Shown: in pieces, positions 19,295 through 29,295 of the stretch | Numbering within the stretch: the stretch's first letter is position 1 | Layout: every line of letters starts with the position of its first letter | Source of the DNA: Gammaproteobacteria bacterium | GTDB taxonomy: Bacteria; Pseudomonadota; Gammaproteobacteria; JADZEE01 | Reading direction: 5' to 3' | NCBI GenBank assembly: GCA_020850735.1 | Contig: JADZEE010000080.1 | Coordinates: 78,777-142,776, forward strand | Length of the DNA stretch: 64,000 bases | Program-made: the position numbers and the translations under genes | The notes under the pieces: generated by a model | The model's database searches: none | What the model was told of the DNA's origin: nothing | Seen by the model: the letters and a program-made list of their open reading frames with translations, nothing else

Positions 19295-20392
19295 TCAGCC
19301 CGGATCGCTGCGGCGGCCGGTGCCGTGACGGCCAAGCGCCCAGGCGACGTGTTCGCGGACCAGGGCCGAAGGATGCGCAGCCCGCGCCCGCAGCGCGGTC
19401 AGAACCTCGGCCGTGGCGGGCGCGTTGCCGAGTGCGACCGCCACGTTGCGCAACCAGCGTTCGTGGCCGATGCGCCGGATCGGCGAACCCTCGGTCCGGG
19501 CGCGAAACTGCGCTTCACTCCAGCCGAACAGATCGGCAAGGCGCGGCGCGTCCAGACCCTCCCTCGGCGCGAAGTCTGCAAGCGGCGTCGGTCGGGCGAA
19601 GCGGTTCCACGGACATACCAGCTGGCAGTCGTCACAGCCGTAGATGCGGTTGCCCATGGCGACGCGGAATTCCTCGGGGATCGGGCCGTGCAGCTCGATG
19701 GTGTGGTAGGAGATGCAGCGGCGGGCGTCGACCTGGTAGGGGCCGACGATGGCACGCGTGGGACACACGTCCAGGCAGGCGGTGCAACGACCGCAGTAGC
19801 CCTGCGTCTCGGGCGCGTCCAGCGGCAGCGGCAGATCGGTGTAGATCTCTCCCAGGAAGAACCAGGAACCTGCATCGCGGGCGATGAGGTTGCTGTGCTT
19901 GCCGATCCAGCCCAGCCCGGCGTTGCGTGCCAGCGCCTTTTCCAGCACCGGGGCACTGTCGCAGAACACGCGGTAGCCGAACGGGCCGATCCGTTCGCCC
20001 AGCCGCCGCGCCAGGCGTTCGAGGCGCCCGCGTACGACCTTGTGGTAATCGCGCCCGAGCGCGTAGCGGGACACGTATCCCGTCCCGGGATCGGCCAGCA
20101 CCGCTTCGGCGGGCCGCGCCGCAGCGGGGTAGTAGTCCATGCGCACACTGACGACCCGGACGGTGCCGGCGCGCAGCTCCGCGGGGCGGGTCCGGCGCGT
20201 TCCGTGCCGGGCCATGTAACCCATGTCGCCGTGGAAGCCGCGCTCGAGCCAGCGCAGCAGATGCTGCTCGTCGCGACCGAGGTCGACGCCGGTGATGCCC
20301 AGGCGCTGGAAACCCAGCGCCCGCGCCCACTCGCGCAGCTGTTCGGCGAGACCGCTGCAGCCGGGCGTGGCCGGGCCGGCCCCGGTGTTCAC
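19295..20392 (-). CDS. queG: Epoxyqueuosine reductase
   Basis: CRQC/4Fe-4S motifs CGRCTACLDVCPTRAI and CDDCQLVCPWN, RYALGRDYHKVVR, KHSNLIARDAGSWFFLGEI. Confidence 0.93.
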   Translation of the reverse strand: MNTGAGPATPGCSGLAEQLREWARALGFQRLGITGVDLGRDEQHLLRWLERGFHGDMGYMARHGTRRTRPAELRAGTVRVVSVRMDYYPAAARPAEAVLADPGTGYVSRYALGRDYHKVVRGRLERLARRLGERIGPFGYRVFCDSAPVLEKALARNAGLGWIGKHSNLIARDAGSWFFLGEIYTDLPLPLDAPETQGYCGRCTACLDVCPTRAIVGPYQVDARRCISYHTIELHGPIPEEFRVAMGNRIYGCDDCQLVCPWNRFARPTPLADFAPREGLDAPRLADLFGWSEAQFRARTEGSPIRRIGHERWLRNVAVALGNAPATAEVLTALRARAAHPSALVREHVAWALGRHGTGRRSDPG

Positions 20393-21177
20393 GCCGGTGA
20401 CGGCGACTTGTTCCAGCCCGCGCCCGGTGCCGTGCCGAAGCGCCGTTGCCTGACCGCCTGCCACAAGGCTTCGAACGCCCGCGCGGGACCGCAGTTCGGC
20501 GCGTACACACCGATCGGCGCGCGTTGCGTGCCCATCCGTTCGACCTCGGCGGCGTAGGGAATGAAACTGTGCAGCACCTCCGGGTGCGAACGTACGAACT
20601 CGGTCACGATCTCCCGGTGCAGGCGCCGCCGCCGGTCGACCATCGAGAAAAAGGGCATGATATCGACCTCGAGGTCGCCGCTCGCACGCACGAACTGCGT
20701 CACCTGCTCGTAGGCGCGCAGCGACAGGGGCGTCGGAATGAGCGGTACGAGCAGAGCGTCCGCCGCGCAGAACACGCCCTCGGACACGAGCGAGATACTC
20801 GGCGCGCAATCGAGCAGGCACAGATCGTAGCTGTCGGCGAGCGGCGTCAGCAGTTTTGCCAGGCGCTTGATCGGGTTCTTCGCCTCGAGCAGATCGACGT
20901 CCAGGTTGCGGTAGGAAAAATCCGCGGGCAGCAGGTCGAGCAGCTCGTAGTCGGTCGCCTTGATGGCGTTCGGCAGCTGCTTGCGATGTGTGAGCAGATG
21001 ATGCGCCCCGCCGTTGACGCCCGCCCGTACGCGGAAGTAAAAGGTACTCGCGGCCTGCGGGTCGAGATCCCACACCAGCGTGCGCAGGCCGCCGCGCGCG
21101 GCGAGCCAGGCGAGGTTGACTGCGGCTGCGGTCTTGCCTACGCCACCTTTCAGATTGTAGACGGCAATGGTCTGCAT
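20389..21177 (-). CDS. ParA-family ATPase
   Basis: MQTIAVYNLKGGVGKTAAAVNLAWLAARGG (deviant Walker A), LVWDLDPQAASTFYF, CLLDCAPS; no ParB partner adjacent. Confidence 0.9.
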   Translation of the reverse strand: MQTIAVYNLKGGVGKTAAAVNLAWLAARGGLRTLVWDLDPQAASTFYFRVRAGVNGGAHHLLTHRKQLPNAIKATDYELLDLLPADFSYRNLDVDLLEAKNPIKRLAKLLTPLADSYDLCLLDCAPSISLVSEGVFCAADALLVPLIPTPLSLRAYEQVTQFVRASGDLEVDIMPFFSMVDRRRRLHREIVTEFVRSHPEVLHSFIPYAAEVERMGTQRAPIGVYAPNCGPARAFEALWQAVRQRRFGTAPGAGWNKSPSPA

Positions 21178-21202
21178 GCTGGATCCGGACCCGATGCCGG
21201 CC

Positions 21203-22891
21203 TCACGGCTGGACCAGACGCCGCAGCCGGCGCAGGTTCCTGGGCCTGCTGAAGCGGGCGTAGGTCAGTGCGAACTTCTCCTGCGGGTCGGTGGCGTCGC
21301 GCACGACGTGCGCTTCGATACGCCGCATGATTTCTATCATGCCACGCGTGGTGGCGGGATCGCTCTGCATGCTCGCGCGCCACTGCGCCAGCAGCGCCTG
21401 CTGCACGCTCGCGTCGCAGATGCTGCCGAGGTTGTCCTGCAGGCGTTTCATGCCGCGTACGGCGGCGGCGGTATCCTCGGGCGCAAACAGGGTCGCAAAG
21501 GCCTCGATGACGTAGCGCAGCTTCTTGGCCGTCTTGCGCAGCTCGTGCTGGCCCGCGATGGTGCCCGCGGCGAGCGCTGCGGTACCCTGGTGCAGCAGCC
21601 GTTCGAGCAGCCGGGCGATCGCACGTCGGGCCACTTCCCGCGCGCGCACGTGGGCGGTCTGGCCGGCGACGGTTCCGGCTTGCAGTCCGTCGAGCAACTC
21701 CTGCCACTCGCGGTCGAAAGCGCGGTAGCGTTCGGTGTCCATGCCGTGCAGCACGCGCGTCATCTCATGGCGACGGCGCTCGGCCAGAAATGCGCGCACC
21801 CTTTCGCCCTCCGGGCGCAGCGACGCCGGCAGCCGATCCAGGTGGCCGGGCAGGGCGAGCTCGAACACGTCCAGGTCGCGCAAGCCACCGGTCAGGCGGC
21901 TGAGCCAGGCGAAGGTGGTCTTGAAATGCGTGCGCTCGAGGGTCGGCACGACGCCGCGTACACTCAGGAGCAGGGACCGGGAACGCCGCATGGCCGTGCG
22001 GAATTCGTGCAGAAATTCCGTGTCGATGTCGGCGCGGATCCCGGGTTCGTTGCCGCGGATGACGTCGAAATACGACGCCAGCACCGCGCCGACCGCCGGA
22101 CCGGCTGCGATCTCCGGTGTCAGCACGACCAACGGTTTGGACGTGTAGTCCAGCGGCAGCCGGCCACGCCCCGATTCGAGCAGTACGAACAGCGGATCGG
22201 CGTCGAGCGGCTGCAACGCGCAGCGCTGGTGCAGGAAAGCGGCGACCGGCGGCAGCGCGTCGGCGTAGCCGCGCAGCACCTCGATGCGCACCAGCGGGCG
22301 CGGCCGCGCGCCGCCTGTGTCGGTGCGTTGCGCCTGCTCGATCGCGAGCCGCAGCATTACCTTGCCGGCCGCGTCGACGCGTTCGAACGTGCGTGCCCGC
22401 ACGCGCGCCTGCGCCATCGGCAACAGCGCCCGGATTTTTACCGCTGCCGACACCTTGCGTCGCAGCGACCCAGGCGGCAGTCCGATGGCGTAGCGCGGCA
22501 CGCTGGCCACTCTGGCCGCGGCAATGGTCCGGGCGGTCCCGCGCGGCCGCAGCCGCAGGTGCCCCTCGGACCCTTCGAGGTCGTGCTCGAGGGCGAGGCC
22601 GGCGGCGAACAAGCGCCAGTCGAAACTGTCGTACCACGTCCGCAGGACATCGAGCCGGCCCGTGCGGACCAGACCGAGCTCGTCCTCCAGCCGTGCCGCG
22701 AGCGCACCCACCGCCAGGCCGCGCGGCAGCGCGTAGAACACGCAGGCATCACTCAAGCTTCGCTGACTCCCGCACCTGCTCGTGGTTCGACTCGCAAGGC
22801 ATCCGTGCGTGCGCGCCGGCACGCCTGCGCATTGCGGTGAGGGCGCCGGGACCGCCGTCGGTATAAACTCGGGTCCCTCGACGGCACCCAT
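21203..22891 (-). CDS. CHAD-domain protein with CYTH-like N-terminal region
   Basis: LHEFRTAMRRSRSLLLSVRGVV, LSRLTGGLRDLDVF, HELRKTAKKLRYVIEAFATLF, LQDNLGSICDASV; start codon uncertain (true start may be near 22750). Confidence 0.85.
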   Translation of the reverse strand: MGAVEGPEFIPTAVPAPSPQCAGVPARTHGCLASRTTSRCGSQRSLSDACVFYALPRGLAVGALAARLEDELGLVRTGRLDVLRTWYDSFDWRLFAAGLALEHDLEGSEGHLRLRPRGTARTIAAARVASVPRYAIGLPPGSLRRKVSAAVKIRALLPMAQARVRARTFERVDAAGKVMLRLAIEQAQRTDTGGARPRPLVRIEVLRGYADALPPVAAFLHQRCALQPLDADPLFVLLESGRGRLPLDYTSKPLVVLTPEIAAGPAVGAVLASYFDVIRGNEPGIRADIDTEFLHEFRTAMRRSRSLLLSVRGVVPTLERTHFKTTFAWLSRLTGGLRDLDVFELALPGHLDRLPASLRPEGERVRAFLAERRRHEMTRVLHGMDTERYRAFDREWQELLDGLQAGTVAGQTAHVRAREVARRAIARLLERLLHQGTAALAAGTIAGQHELRKTAKKLRYVIEAFATLFAPEDTAAAVRGMKRLQDNLGSICDASVQQALLAQWRASMQSDPATTRGMIEIMRRIEAHVVRDATDPQEKFALTYARFSRPRNLRRLRRLVQP

Positions 22892-22944
22892 TATGCGCCA
22901 CGCGCGCCGGATTATCCCACCCTCGATGACCGCGGACTGACCCG

Positions 22945-24024
22945 ATGATCAAGGTTTTCAGCGACTGGTATTACCGCTATTTCTCCGATCCGCAAGCGGT
23001 TTTGCTCGCGGTACTGCTCGTGCTCGCCTTCGGTGTGCTCGCCCTGATGGGCAGGAATCTGGCGCCGCTGCTCGCTGCCATCGTCATCGCCTACCTGCTC
23101 GAGGGTACCGTGCAGCAGCTCGAGGGCTATGGCATGCCGCGGCTGGCGGCGGTGACGCTGGTGTTCACGGCGTTCCTCGCCCTGCTCGTATTCATCGTCG
23201 TCGGCCTGATGCCGGTGGTGTCGCGCCAGATCGGCGAATTCCTGCGCGATCTGCCGCGCATGATCAACCAGGCGCAGGTGCTGCTGTCGCGACTTCCCGA
23301 GCAGTATCCGCAACTGGTCACCACCGACCAGATCACCGGCGTGGTCACCGAGGTGCGCACCGGCATCGGTGACCTCAGCCGGAGCGTTCTTTCGTACTCG
23401 CTCGCCTCGATCCAGGCGCTCGTGACCATGCTGGTCTACCTCATCCTCGGCCCGCTGTTGGTGTTCTTCTTCCTCAAGGACAAGGCGCTAATCGTCGCCT
23501 GGGTAACCGGTTTCCTGCCGCGCTCGCGCGAGCTGCTCACGCGCGTGTGGCACGAGATGGACGTGCAGATGGGCAATTACGTGCGTGGCAAGGTGTACGA
23601 GATCTTCATCGTCGGCACGGTGACTTACGCGGTGTTTGCCGCGCTCGGGCTTGCCTACGCGCCGCTGCTCGCAGTGCTGGTCGGGCTGTCGGTCATCGTT
23701 CCGTACATCGGCGCCACGGTGGTGACCCTGCCGGTCGCCTTCGCCGCCTATCTGCAGATGGGGTGGGGGACGCAATTCGCCTGGGTCATGGCCGCCTACG
23801 GCGTCATTCAGGCGCTCGACGGCAACCTGCTCGTGCCGCTGCTGTTCTCCGAGGCGGTCAATCTGCACCCGGTGGCCATCATCGTCGCGGTGCTCGTGTT
23901 CGGCGGGCTGTGGGGTTTCTGGGGCGTGTTCTTCGCCATTCCGCTCGCGACCCTGGTCAAGGCGCTGATCGGCGCCTGGCCGCGAGTGCCGAACGACGAC
24001 GAGTTGGAACCCGGGGCGGCCTGA
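22945..24024 (+). CDS. perM: AI-2E family transporter / PerM-like permease
   Basis: Eight hydrophobic segments; GPLLVFFFLKDKALIVAWVTGFLPRSRELLTRVWHEMDVQMGNYVRGKV; IVPYIGATVVTLPVA. Confidence 0.88.
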   Translation: MIKVFSDWYYRYFSDPQAVLLAVLLVLAFGVLALMGRNLAPLLAAIVIAYLLEGTVQQLEGYGMPRLAAVTLVFTAFLALLVFIVVGLMPVVSRQIGEFLRDLPRMINQAQVLLSRLPEQYPQLVTTDQITGVVTEVRTGIGDLSRSVLSYSLASIQALVTMLVYLILGPLLVFFFLKDKALIVAWVTGFLPRSRELLTRVWHEMDVQMGNYVRGKVYEIFIVGTVTYAVFAALGLAYAPLLAVLVGLSVIVPYIGATVVTLPVAFAAYLQMGWGTQFAWVMAAYGVIQALDGNLLVPLLFSEAVNLHPVAIIVAVLVFGGLWGFWGVFFAIPLATLVKALIGAWPRVPNDDELEPGAA

Positions 24025-24040
24025 GCGGCGCGCGGTCGGA

Positions 24041-25444
24041 TCAAAGGTACTCGGACGCGACGTCGGCCAGCCGCGAGCGCTCGCCGCGGCGCAGGATGAT
24101 GTGACCGCTGTGCTCCCAGTGCTTGAGGCGATCGACGACGTAGGTGAGGCCCGAGGTCGTTTCCGACAGATAAGGCGTGTCGATCTGGGTGATGTTGCCC
24201 AGGCATACGATTTTCGTACCGGGACCCGCGCGGGTGACCAGGGTCTTTATCTGCTTGGGCGTGAGGTTCTGCGCCTCGTCGATAATGACGTAGCGATTGA
24301 AGAAGGTGCGCCCGCGCATGAAGTTGAGTGAGCGGATCTTGATCCGCTTTTGCAGCAGGTCCGTGGTCGCCTGGCGGCCCCAGTCGCCGCCGATCTCGGT
24401 TTCCGTGAGCACCTCGAGGTTGTCCAGCAGCGCTCCCATCCAGGGCGTCATCTTCTCCTCCTCCGTGCCGGGGAGAAAACCGATGTCCTCGCCCACCGGA
24501 ACGGTGACCCGGGTCATCACGATCTCGCGATAGCGCTGCTGCTCCATGGTCTGGGCGAGACCGGCTGCGAGCGCGAGCAGGGTCTTGCCGGTGCCCGCGG
24601 TGCCCATCAGCGTGACGAAGTCGACCCCGGGATCGAGGAGCAGGTTCAGTGCGAAATTCTGTTCGCGGTTGCGTGCCGCGATGCCCCACACGGCGTGCTT
24701 GGGGCTGCGGTAATCCTGTGCCCGCTCGACCACCGCGGCGCCGTCCTCGACCCGCCGGACCAGGCCTTCGAAACCTTGCCCGTTCTCCTGGTACAGGCAC
24801 TGATTGGGGTAGCAGGCCGTCGCGAACGCGCCGGCGATGCGGTAGCAGGTGTGCCCCGATTCCTGCCAGCAGTCGACATGCTGCGCTCCGGCTTCCCAGA
24901 AATCATCGGGCAGCCGTTCGATGCCGCTGTAGAGCAGGTTGACGTCGTCGAGAACCTTGTCGTTGGAATAATCCTCCGCCGTCAGCCCGAGCAGCCGCGC
25001 CTTGATGCGCAGGTTGATGTCCTTGGACACCAGCACCACGTGCCGGTCCGCGCGCAGCGTCAGCAGACCGAGCGTAGTGCCGAGAATGGTGTTGTCCGGC
25101 CGGTTGCCCGGCAGCGGCTCGGGCAACTCGCCCGGCAGCGATCGGGTCTGGAGAAACAGCCGTCCGGTGGCCGGCGCGGCGGCGGCGCCGTTCACCGGTG
25201 CCGGCAGCGCCAGCCCGCGTTCGATGTTCGCGCGATCGGCGGTACCGATGAGCTCGTCCAGGAAACGGCTGACCTGCCGCGCGCTGCGGGCAATCTCCGA
25301 GGTGCCCTTTTTCGCGGCGTCGAGCTCCTCGAGCACGACCATGGGCAGAAACACGTCGTGTTCCTGAAAGCGGAACATCGACGTGGGATCGTGAATGAGT
25401 ACGTTCGTGTCCAGCACGAACAGACGCGGTGCGGTTGTGGTCAT
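24041..25444 (-). CDS. PIN-PhoH fusion ATPase (YlaK/PhoH2-like)
   Basis: LFVLDTNVLIHDPTSMFRFQEHDVFLPMVVLEELD PIN domain; ALNLLLDPGVDFVTLMGTAGTGKTLLALAAGLAQ; VIIDEAQNLTPKQIKTLVTRAG. Confidence 0.92.
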   Translation of the reverse strand: MTTTAPRLFVLDTNVLIHDPTSMFRFQEHDVFLPMVVLEELDAAKKGTSEIARSARQVSRFLDELIGTADRANIERGLALPAPVNGAAAAPATGRLFLQTRSLPGELPEPLPGNRPDNTILGTTLGLLTLRADRHVVLVSKDINLRIKARLLGLTAEDYSNDKVLDDVNLLYSGIERLPDDFWEAGAQHVDCWQESGHTCYRIAGAFATACYPNQCLYQENGQGFEGLVRRVEDGAAVVERAQDYRSPKHAVWGIAARNREQNFALNLLLDPGVDFVTLMGTAGTGKTLLALAAGLAQTMEQQRYREIVMTRVTVPVGEDIGFLPGTEEEKMTPWMGALLDNLEVLTETEIGGDWGRQATTDLLQKRIKIRSLNFMRGRTFFNRYVIIDEAQNLTPKQIKTLVTRAGPGTKIVCLGNITQIDTPYLSETTSGLTYVVDRLKHWEHSGHIILRRGERSRLADVASEYL

Positions 25445-25491
25445 GCAGAATGGTTACGGCGGCCCGGGAACCTCGTGGCGCGGGCCGGCGT

Positions 25492-26019
25492 CTATTTCAC
25501 CGGTTCCATGATCGCGTCGAGATTGAGCTGGTCGCAAAACTCGAGGAAGTCACCGCGCAGCGCCGCGATCGAAGTGTCGGTCGGTACGCTGATGGTCACG
25601 TGCAGCGAAAACATGGGCGTGCCCGTGTGCGCGGCCGGATAGGTCGTGGAATGCATGTCCTCGATGGCGATGTCCCGCGCCGAGAAGAAATGCGCGATGT
25701 CCGCAACGATGCCGGGCCGGTCGCTGGCTACGACCTCGATGGCATAGGGCATCAGGTCGGTGACCTGGGCGCGGGGTGTGGTGCGTTTGGCGAACACGTG
25801 CACCTTGTACCGGGACTCGATGCGCGGCAGGCCATCCTCGAGCTTGACGATCGCATTCCAGGTACCCGCCACGAGCAGCATGAGCGCGCATTCGCTGCCG
25901 AGCACGGTCATCCGGCTGTCGACGATGGTACAGCCGCTGTCGCGTATGCTGGTCGCCATGGCGTCGATGACACCGGGCTGGTTGGCGCCGACGACGGCGA
26001 TGACGAGGTAGTTCTGCAT
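25492..26019 (-). CDS. gcvR: Double ACT-domain protein, glycine cleavage system transcriptional repressor-like
   Basis: MQNYLVIAVVGANQPGVIDAMATSIRDSGCTIVDSRMTVLGSECALMLLVAG... and second ACT EVVASDRPGIVADIAHFFSARDIAIEDMHSTTYPA. Confidence 0.88.
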   Translation of the reverse strand: MQNYLVIAVVGANQPGVIDAMATSIRDSGCTIVDSRMTVLGSECALMLLVAGTWNAIVKLEDGLPRIESRYKVHVFAKRTTPRAQVTDLMPYAIEVVASDRPGIVADIAHFFSARDIAIEDMHSTTYPAAHTGTPMFSLHVTISVPTDTSIAALRGDFLEFCDQLNLDAIMEPVK

Positions 26020-26303
26020 GCGGGCGTATCGTTGTCGTTATATCGTGGCGCAGCGGGCGACGCGATCAGGCGCACGACACCCCCGTTTCCCCGCGGCGAC
26101 CGGATCAGGGTAGGATCCCGCCCGCCCGCCGGGCAGCGCCGCCGCGTGTCCGCCGGGCCGCGCCGCAGCACCGGCCAGGGCGCGCGGCCCGCGGGATTCA
26201 CGTCGCGGACCCTGTCACCGCTGGGCGTGGTCTGGCGCCCTCATTGTGCATGGCGGCTTTGCACTGCGGCAAGCGGCGTGGTTGCGACCGTGCCGGGATG
26301 GTC

Positions 26304-26332
26304 GCCCGGCCCCCTGGCAGTTGCCCCTGGCA
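26304..26332 (+). promoter_or_regulatory. Candidate sigma70-type promoter for dapA (TTGCCC-N17-TAGCAT, by eye)
   Basis: ttgcccctggcagcgccacgggatagcat upstream of dapA; weak consensus, coordinates approximate. Confidence 0.3.
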
Positions 26333-26385
26333 GCGCCACGGGATAGCATAAACGATTGAATTTGAATATTTTATAGAGGCTCCGC

Positions 26386-27282
26386 ATGTATTCGGGCAGT
26401 CTTGTCGCAGTCGTCACGCCGATGCGGGCCGGAACCCTGCCGGACACGCCGCTCGATCCCGTTGCGCTGCAGCGGCTGGTGGAATTCCACATCACCAACG
26501 GCACGGACGCGATCGTGGCGGTCGGCACGACCGGCGAGTCCGCGACTTTGTCGGAACGGGAGCATTGCGACGTCATCAGCCAGGTGGTGCGCTGGGCGGC
26601 GGGTCGGGTTCCGGTCATCGCCGGGACGGGTGCGAATTCGACCACCGAGGCAATCCGGCTCACCCGGGAGGCCCGCGACGCCGGCGCAGACGCCTGCCTG
26701 CTGGTGACGCCGTACTACAACAAGCCGACCCAGGACGGCCTGTACCGCCATTTTCGCGCCGTTGCCGAGGCCGTACCGATCCCGCAGATCCTGTACAACG
26801 TTCCGTCGCGTACCGCCTGCGACATGCTGCCCGAGACCGTCGCGCGCCTGGCCGGTATCGACAACATCGTCGGCATCAAGGAGGCGACCGGCGACATCAG
26901 CCGCGTCGCGCGCCTGAAACAGCTCTGCGGTGACGATTTCTGCCTGCTCAGCGGTGACGACGCGACGGCTCTGGAGTTCATGCTGGCCGGCGGTCACGGC
27001 GTCATTTCGGTTACCGCCAACGTCGCGCCACGCGCGATGCACGACATGTGCGTGCAGGCGCTGGCGGGAGACCGGGTCCGTGCGCAAGCGCTCAATGCGC
27101 CGATCGAGGCGCTGCACGTGCAGCTGTTCTGCGAGTCCAATCCCATACCGACCAAGTGGGCGCTGGCCGAGATGGGGCTCATCGAGGCGGGTATCCGCCT
27201 GCCGCTCACCTGGCTGGCCGAGGATTGCCGGCCGCGAGTGCGGCAGGCCATGGCGCGGGCCGCGATCGCGCCGGCGAGCTGA
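26386..27282 (+). CDS. dapA: 4-hydroxy-tetrahydrodipicolinate synthase
   Basis: [16 protein letters not shown]...[10 protein letters not shown]...[17 protein letters not shown]...[12 protein letters not shown]...[10 protein letters not shown]. Confidence 0.96.
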   Translation: MYSGSLVAVVTPMRAGTLPDTPLDPVALQRLVEFHITNGTDAIVAVGTTGESATLSEREHCDVISQVVRWAAGRVPVIAGTGANSTTEAIRLTREARDAGADACLLVTPYYNKPTQDGLYRHFRAVAEAVPIPQILYNVPSRTACDMLPETVARLAGIDNIVGIKEATGDISRVARLKQLCGDDFCLLSGDDATALEFMLAGGHGVISVTANVAPRAMHDMCVQALAGDRVRAQALNAPIEALHVQLFCESNPIPTKWALAEMGLIEAGIRLPLTWLAEDCRPRVRQAMARAAIAPAS

Positions 27283-27331
27283 GCGTCGCTGCGACGCGTG
27301 TCTCAAGACCATTTCGAGGTGAAATCAAACG

Positions 27332-28441
27332 ATGTTACGCAGTCTGCTGGTCGTATTGGTCGCCGCCGCCCTGTTTGGCCTGGCGGCTTGCAGCCGGATC
27401 GTGCCCAAGCTCGATGAGGTGATTCCGGACAAACGAACCGAGTACAAGAAGAGCAAATCGATGCCGGATCTGGAAGTGCCTCCGGATCTCACCACGGAAG
27501 CCATCAAGGACCGTATGGGCATACCGGAAGGCGGGGCGGCGGCCACCTACTCCACCTATCAGGAGCGCATCACCGAGCGGCGCAAGGAGAAGGAAATCGA
27601 GCAGACGGGCCAGGCGGCGCTGCAGAAGCTCGAGAACGAGCAGCTGCTGATCGTGGCCGGCGCGCCGGGCCTCACCTTCCCCAAGTTGCGCGAGTTCTTC
27701 AACGAGCGCAAGTTCAAGCTGGCACTCGACGATGCCGATCTCGGCTACCTCGAGACCGCGTGGCGTGAGAACAGCGAGGAGCTGATTCGCGACAAGTACA
27801 AGGTGCACGTCGAACCGGGGGAGGAATCCGCCACGACGGTGCTGTACATCTCGCACATCGGCGAGCAACTCGTGCCCAAAGGCGAGGACCTCGTCTGGCA
27901 GCCGCGGGCGACCGATCCGAAGCTCGCGGCCGCGATCGCGACCGATCTGCGTGGCTATCTCGGCGGCTCGGCGGTGAGCCCGGCCACCGTTGCCGCTGCG
28001 GGCGCCGCGCGCACGCCGACGCCGATGCCGCAGGCGCGGCGCGGCGGCGGCGACGCCGACGACGAGCGCGTGCAGCTCGTCAATGCCGGCGAAGGCAAGC
28101 TTTATCTCGCCGTGCAGCAGGATTTCGCCGCCGCATGGCGTTCGACGGCAGATGCGCTCGACCAGGTCGGCGTCGTCGTCGACCAGGAAGACCGGAACCG
28201 CGGTGTGTTTTTCGTGCATTTCAGCGAGCCGCCGCCCGGTGGCGAGAACAAGAAGGGCATGTGGTCGCGTCTCGCGTTCTGGAAGAAGGGCGGCAGCGAC
28301 GGCCAGTATCGCGTCACCCTGACCGGAGTCGGCGCCAAGACCGAAGTGGTCGTGCTCGACGCAGAGGGGCGCTGGGACACGAGCGAGGCCGCCGGCCAGC
28401 TGCTGGTGCGTCTGCACGAACGCCTGAACCAGCTCCTGTGA
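27332..28441 (+). CDS. bamC: Outer membrane assembly lipoprotein BamC (NlpB)
   Basis: Lipobox LFGLAAC; DLEVPPDLT motif; adjacent to dapA as in gammaproteobacteria. Confidence 0.88.
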   Translation: MLRSLLVVLVAAALFGLAACSRIVPKLDEVIPDKRTEYKKSKSMPDLEVPPDLTTEAIKDRMGIPEGGAAATYSTYQERITERRKEKEIEQTGQAALQKLENEQLLIVAGAPGLTFPKLREFFNERKFKLALDDADLGYLETAWRENSEELIRDKYKVHVEPGEESATTVLYISHIGEQLVPKGEDLVWQPRATDPKLAAAIATDLRGYLGGSAVSPATVAAAGAARTPTPMPQARRGGGDADDERVQLVNAGEGKLYLAVQQDFAAAWRSTADALDQVGVVVDQEDRNRGVFFVHFSEPPPGGENKKGMWSRLAFWKKGGSDGQYRVTLTGVGAKTEVVVLDAEGRWDTSEAAGQLLVRLHERLNQLL

Positions 28442-28502
28442 CGCCCTAGAGCCCGCGGCGCCACCGCGTGCCACCGGACTGCGACGGCGCCCGGACCTGA
28501 GC

Positions 28503-29264
28503 GTGCGTTTCGCGTCGCTCGGCAGCGGTAGTCGTGGCAATGCGCTGGTCGTCGAGGCTGGCGGGACCCGGGTGCTCATCGACTGCGGTTTTTCCGTGCG
28601 CGAGACCGAGCGGCGGCTCACCCGGATCGGTATCGATCCCGCCGGTATCGACGCCATCCTGGTCACGCACGAGCACGGTGATCACGCCGCGGGTGTCGGC
28701 GCCCTCGCGCGTCGTTACCGGCTGGCGGTGTGGTCGACCGCGGGTACCGCACTGGCGGCGGCCCCGATGTTCGGCGCCGTCGAAGCCGCCACCTTCGCCA
28801 ACCACGCCGAATTCGTGCTCGGCGCCCTCGCGGTGGAGCCGGTGCCGGTACCGCACGATGCGCGTGAGCCCTGTCAGTTCATTCTCAGTGACGGCGACTG
28901 CCGGCTGGGCGTGGTCACCGACGTCGGCAGGGCGACGCCGTACCTGTGCAGCGCGCTCGGCGGCTGCGACGCGCTGGTGCTGGAATTCAACCACGACGAG
29001 GCCCTGCTGGCCGCCGGTGCCTACCCGCCGTTGCTGAAAGCCCGCGTCGGCGGCGATCTCGGCCACCTCAGCAACCGTCAGGCCGCCAGCCTGCTCGCGC
29101 AGGTGGACACCTCGCGGCTGCGCCATTTCGTCGCCGCCCATCTGTCCGAACGCAACAATACGCCGCAGCTGGCCCGCGATGCGGCGGCCGGGGCGCTCGG
29201 CTGCGCCCCCGGGTGGGTGAGCGTCGCCGACCAGGATACGGGCTTCGGCTGGCGCGAGCTGTGA
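28503..29264 (+). CDS. MBL-fold metallo-hydrolase (YycJ-like)
   Basis: MRFASLGSGSRGNALVVEAGGTRVLIDCGFSVRETERRL...VTHEHGDHAAGVGALARRY. Confidence 0.92.
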   Translation: MRFASLGSGSRGNALVVEAGGTRVLIDCGFSVRETERRLTRIGIDPAGIDAILVTHEHGDHAAGVGALARRYRLAVWSTAGTALAAAPMFGAVEAATFANHAEFVLGALAVEPVPVPHDAREPCQFILSDGDCRLGVVTDVGRATPYLCSALGGCDALVLEFNHDEALLAAGAYPPLLKARVGGDLGHLSNRQAASLLAQVDTSRLRHFVAAHLSERNNTPQLARDAAAGALGCAPGWVSVADQDTGFGWREL

Positions 29265-29266
29265 CC

Positions 29267-29286
29267 GCGGCCGCCGTGACGGCCGC
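29267..29286. terminator. Hairpin between convergent MBL-fold gene and der
   Basis: GCGGCCG-ccgtga-CGGCCGC, perfect 7-bp stem directly after the stop codon. Confidence 0.45.
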
Positions 29287-29295
29287 TGTCCCGCC

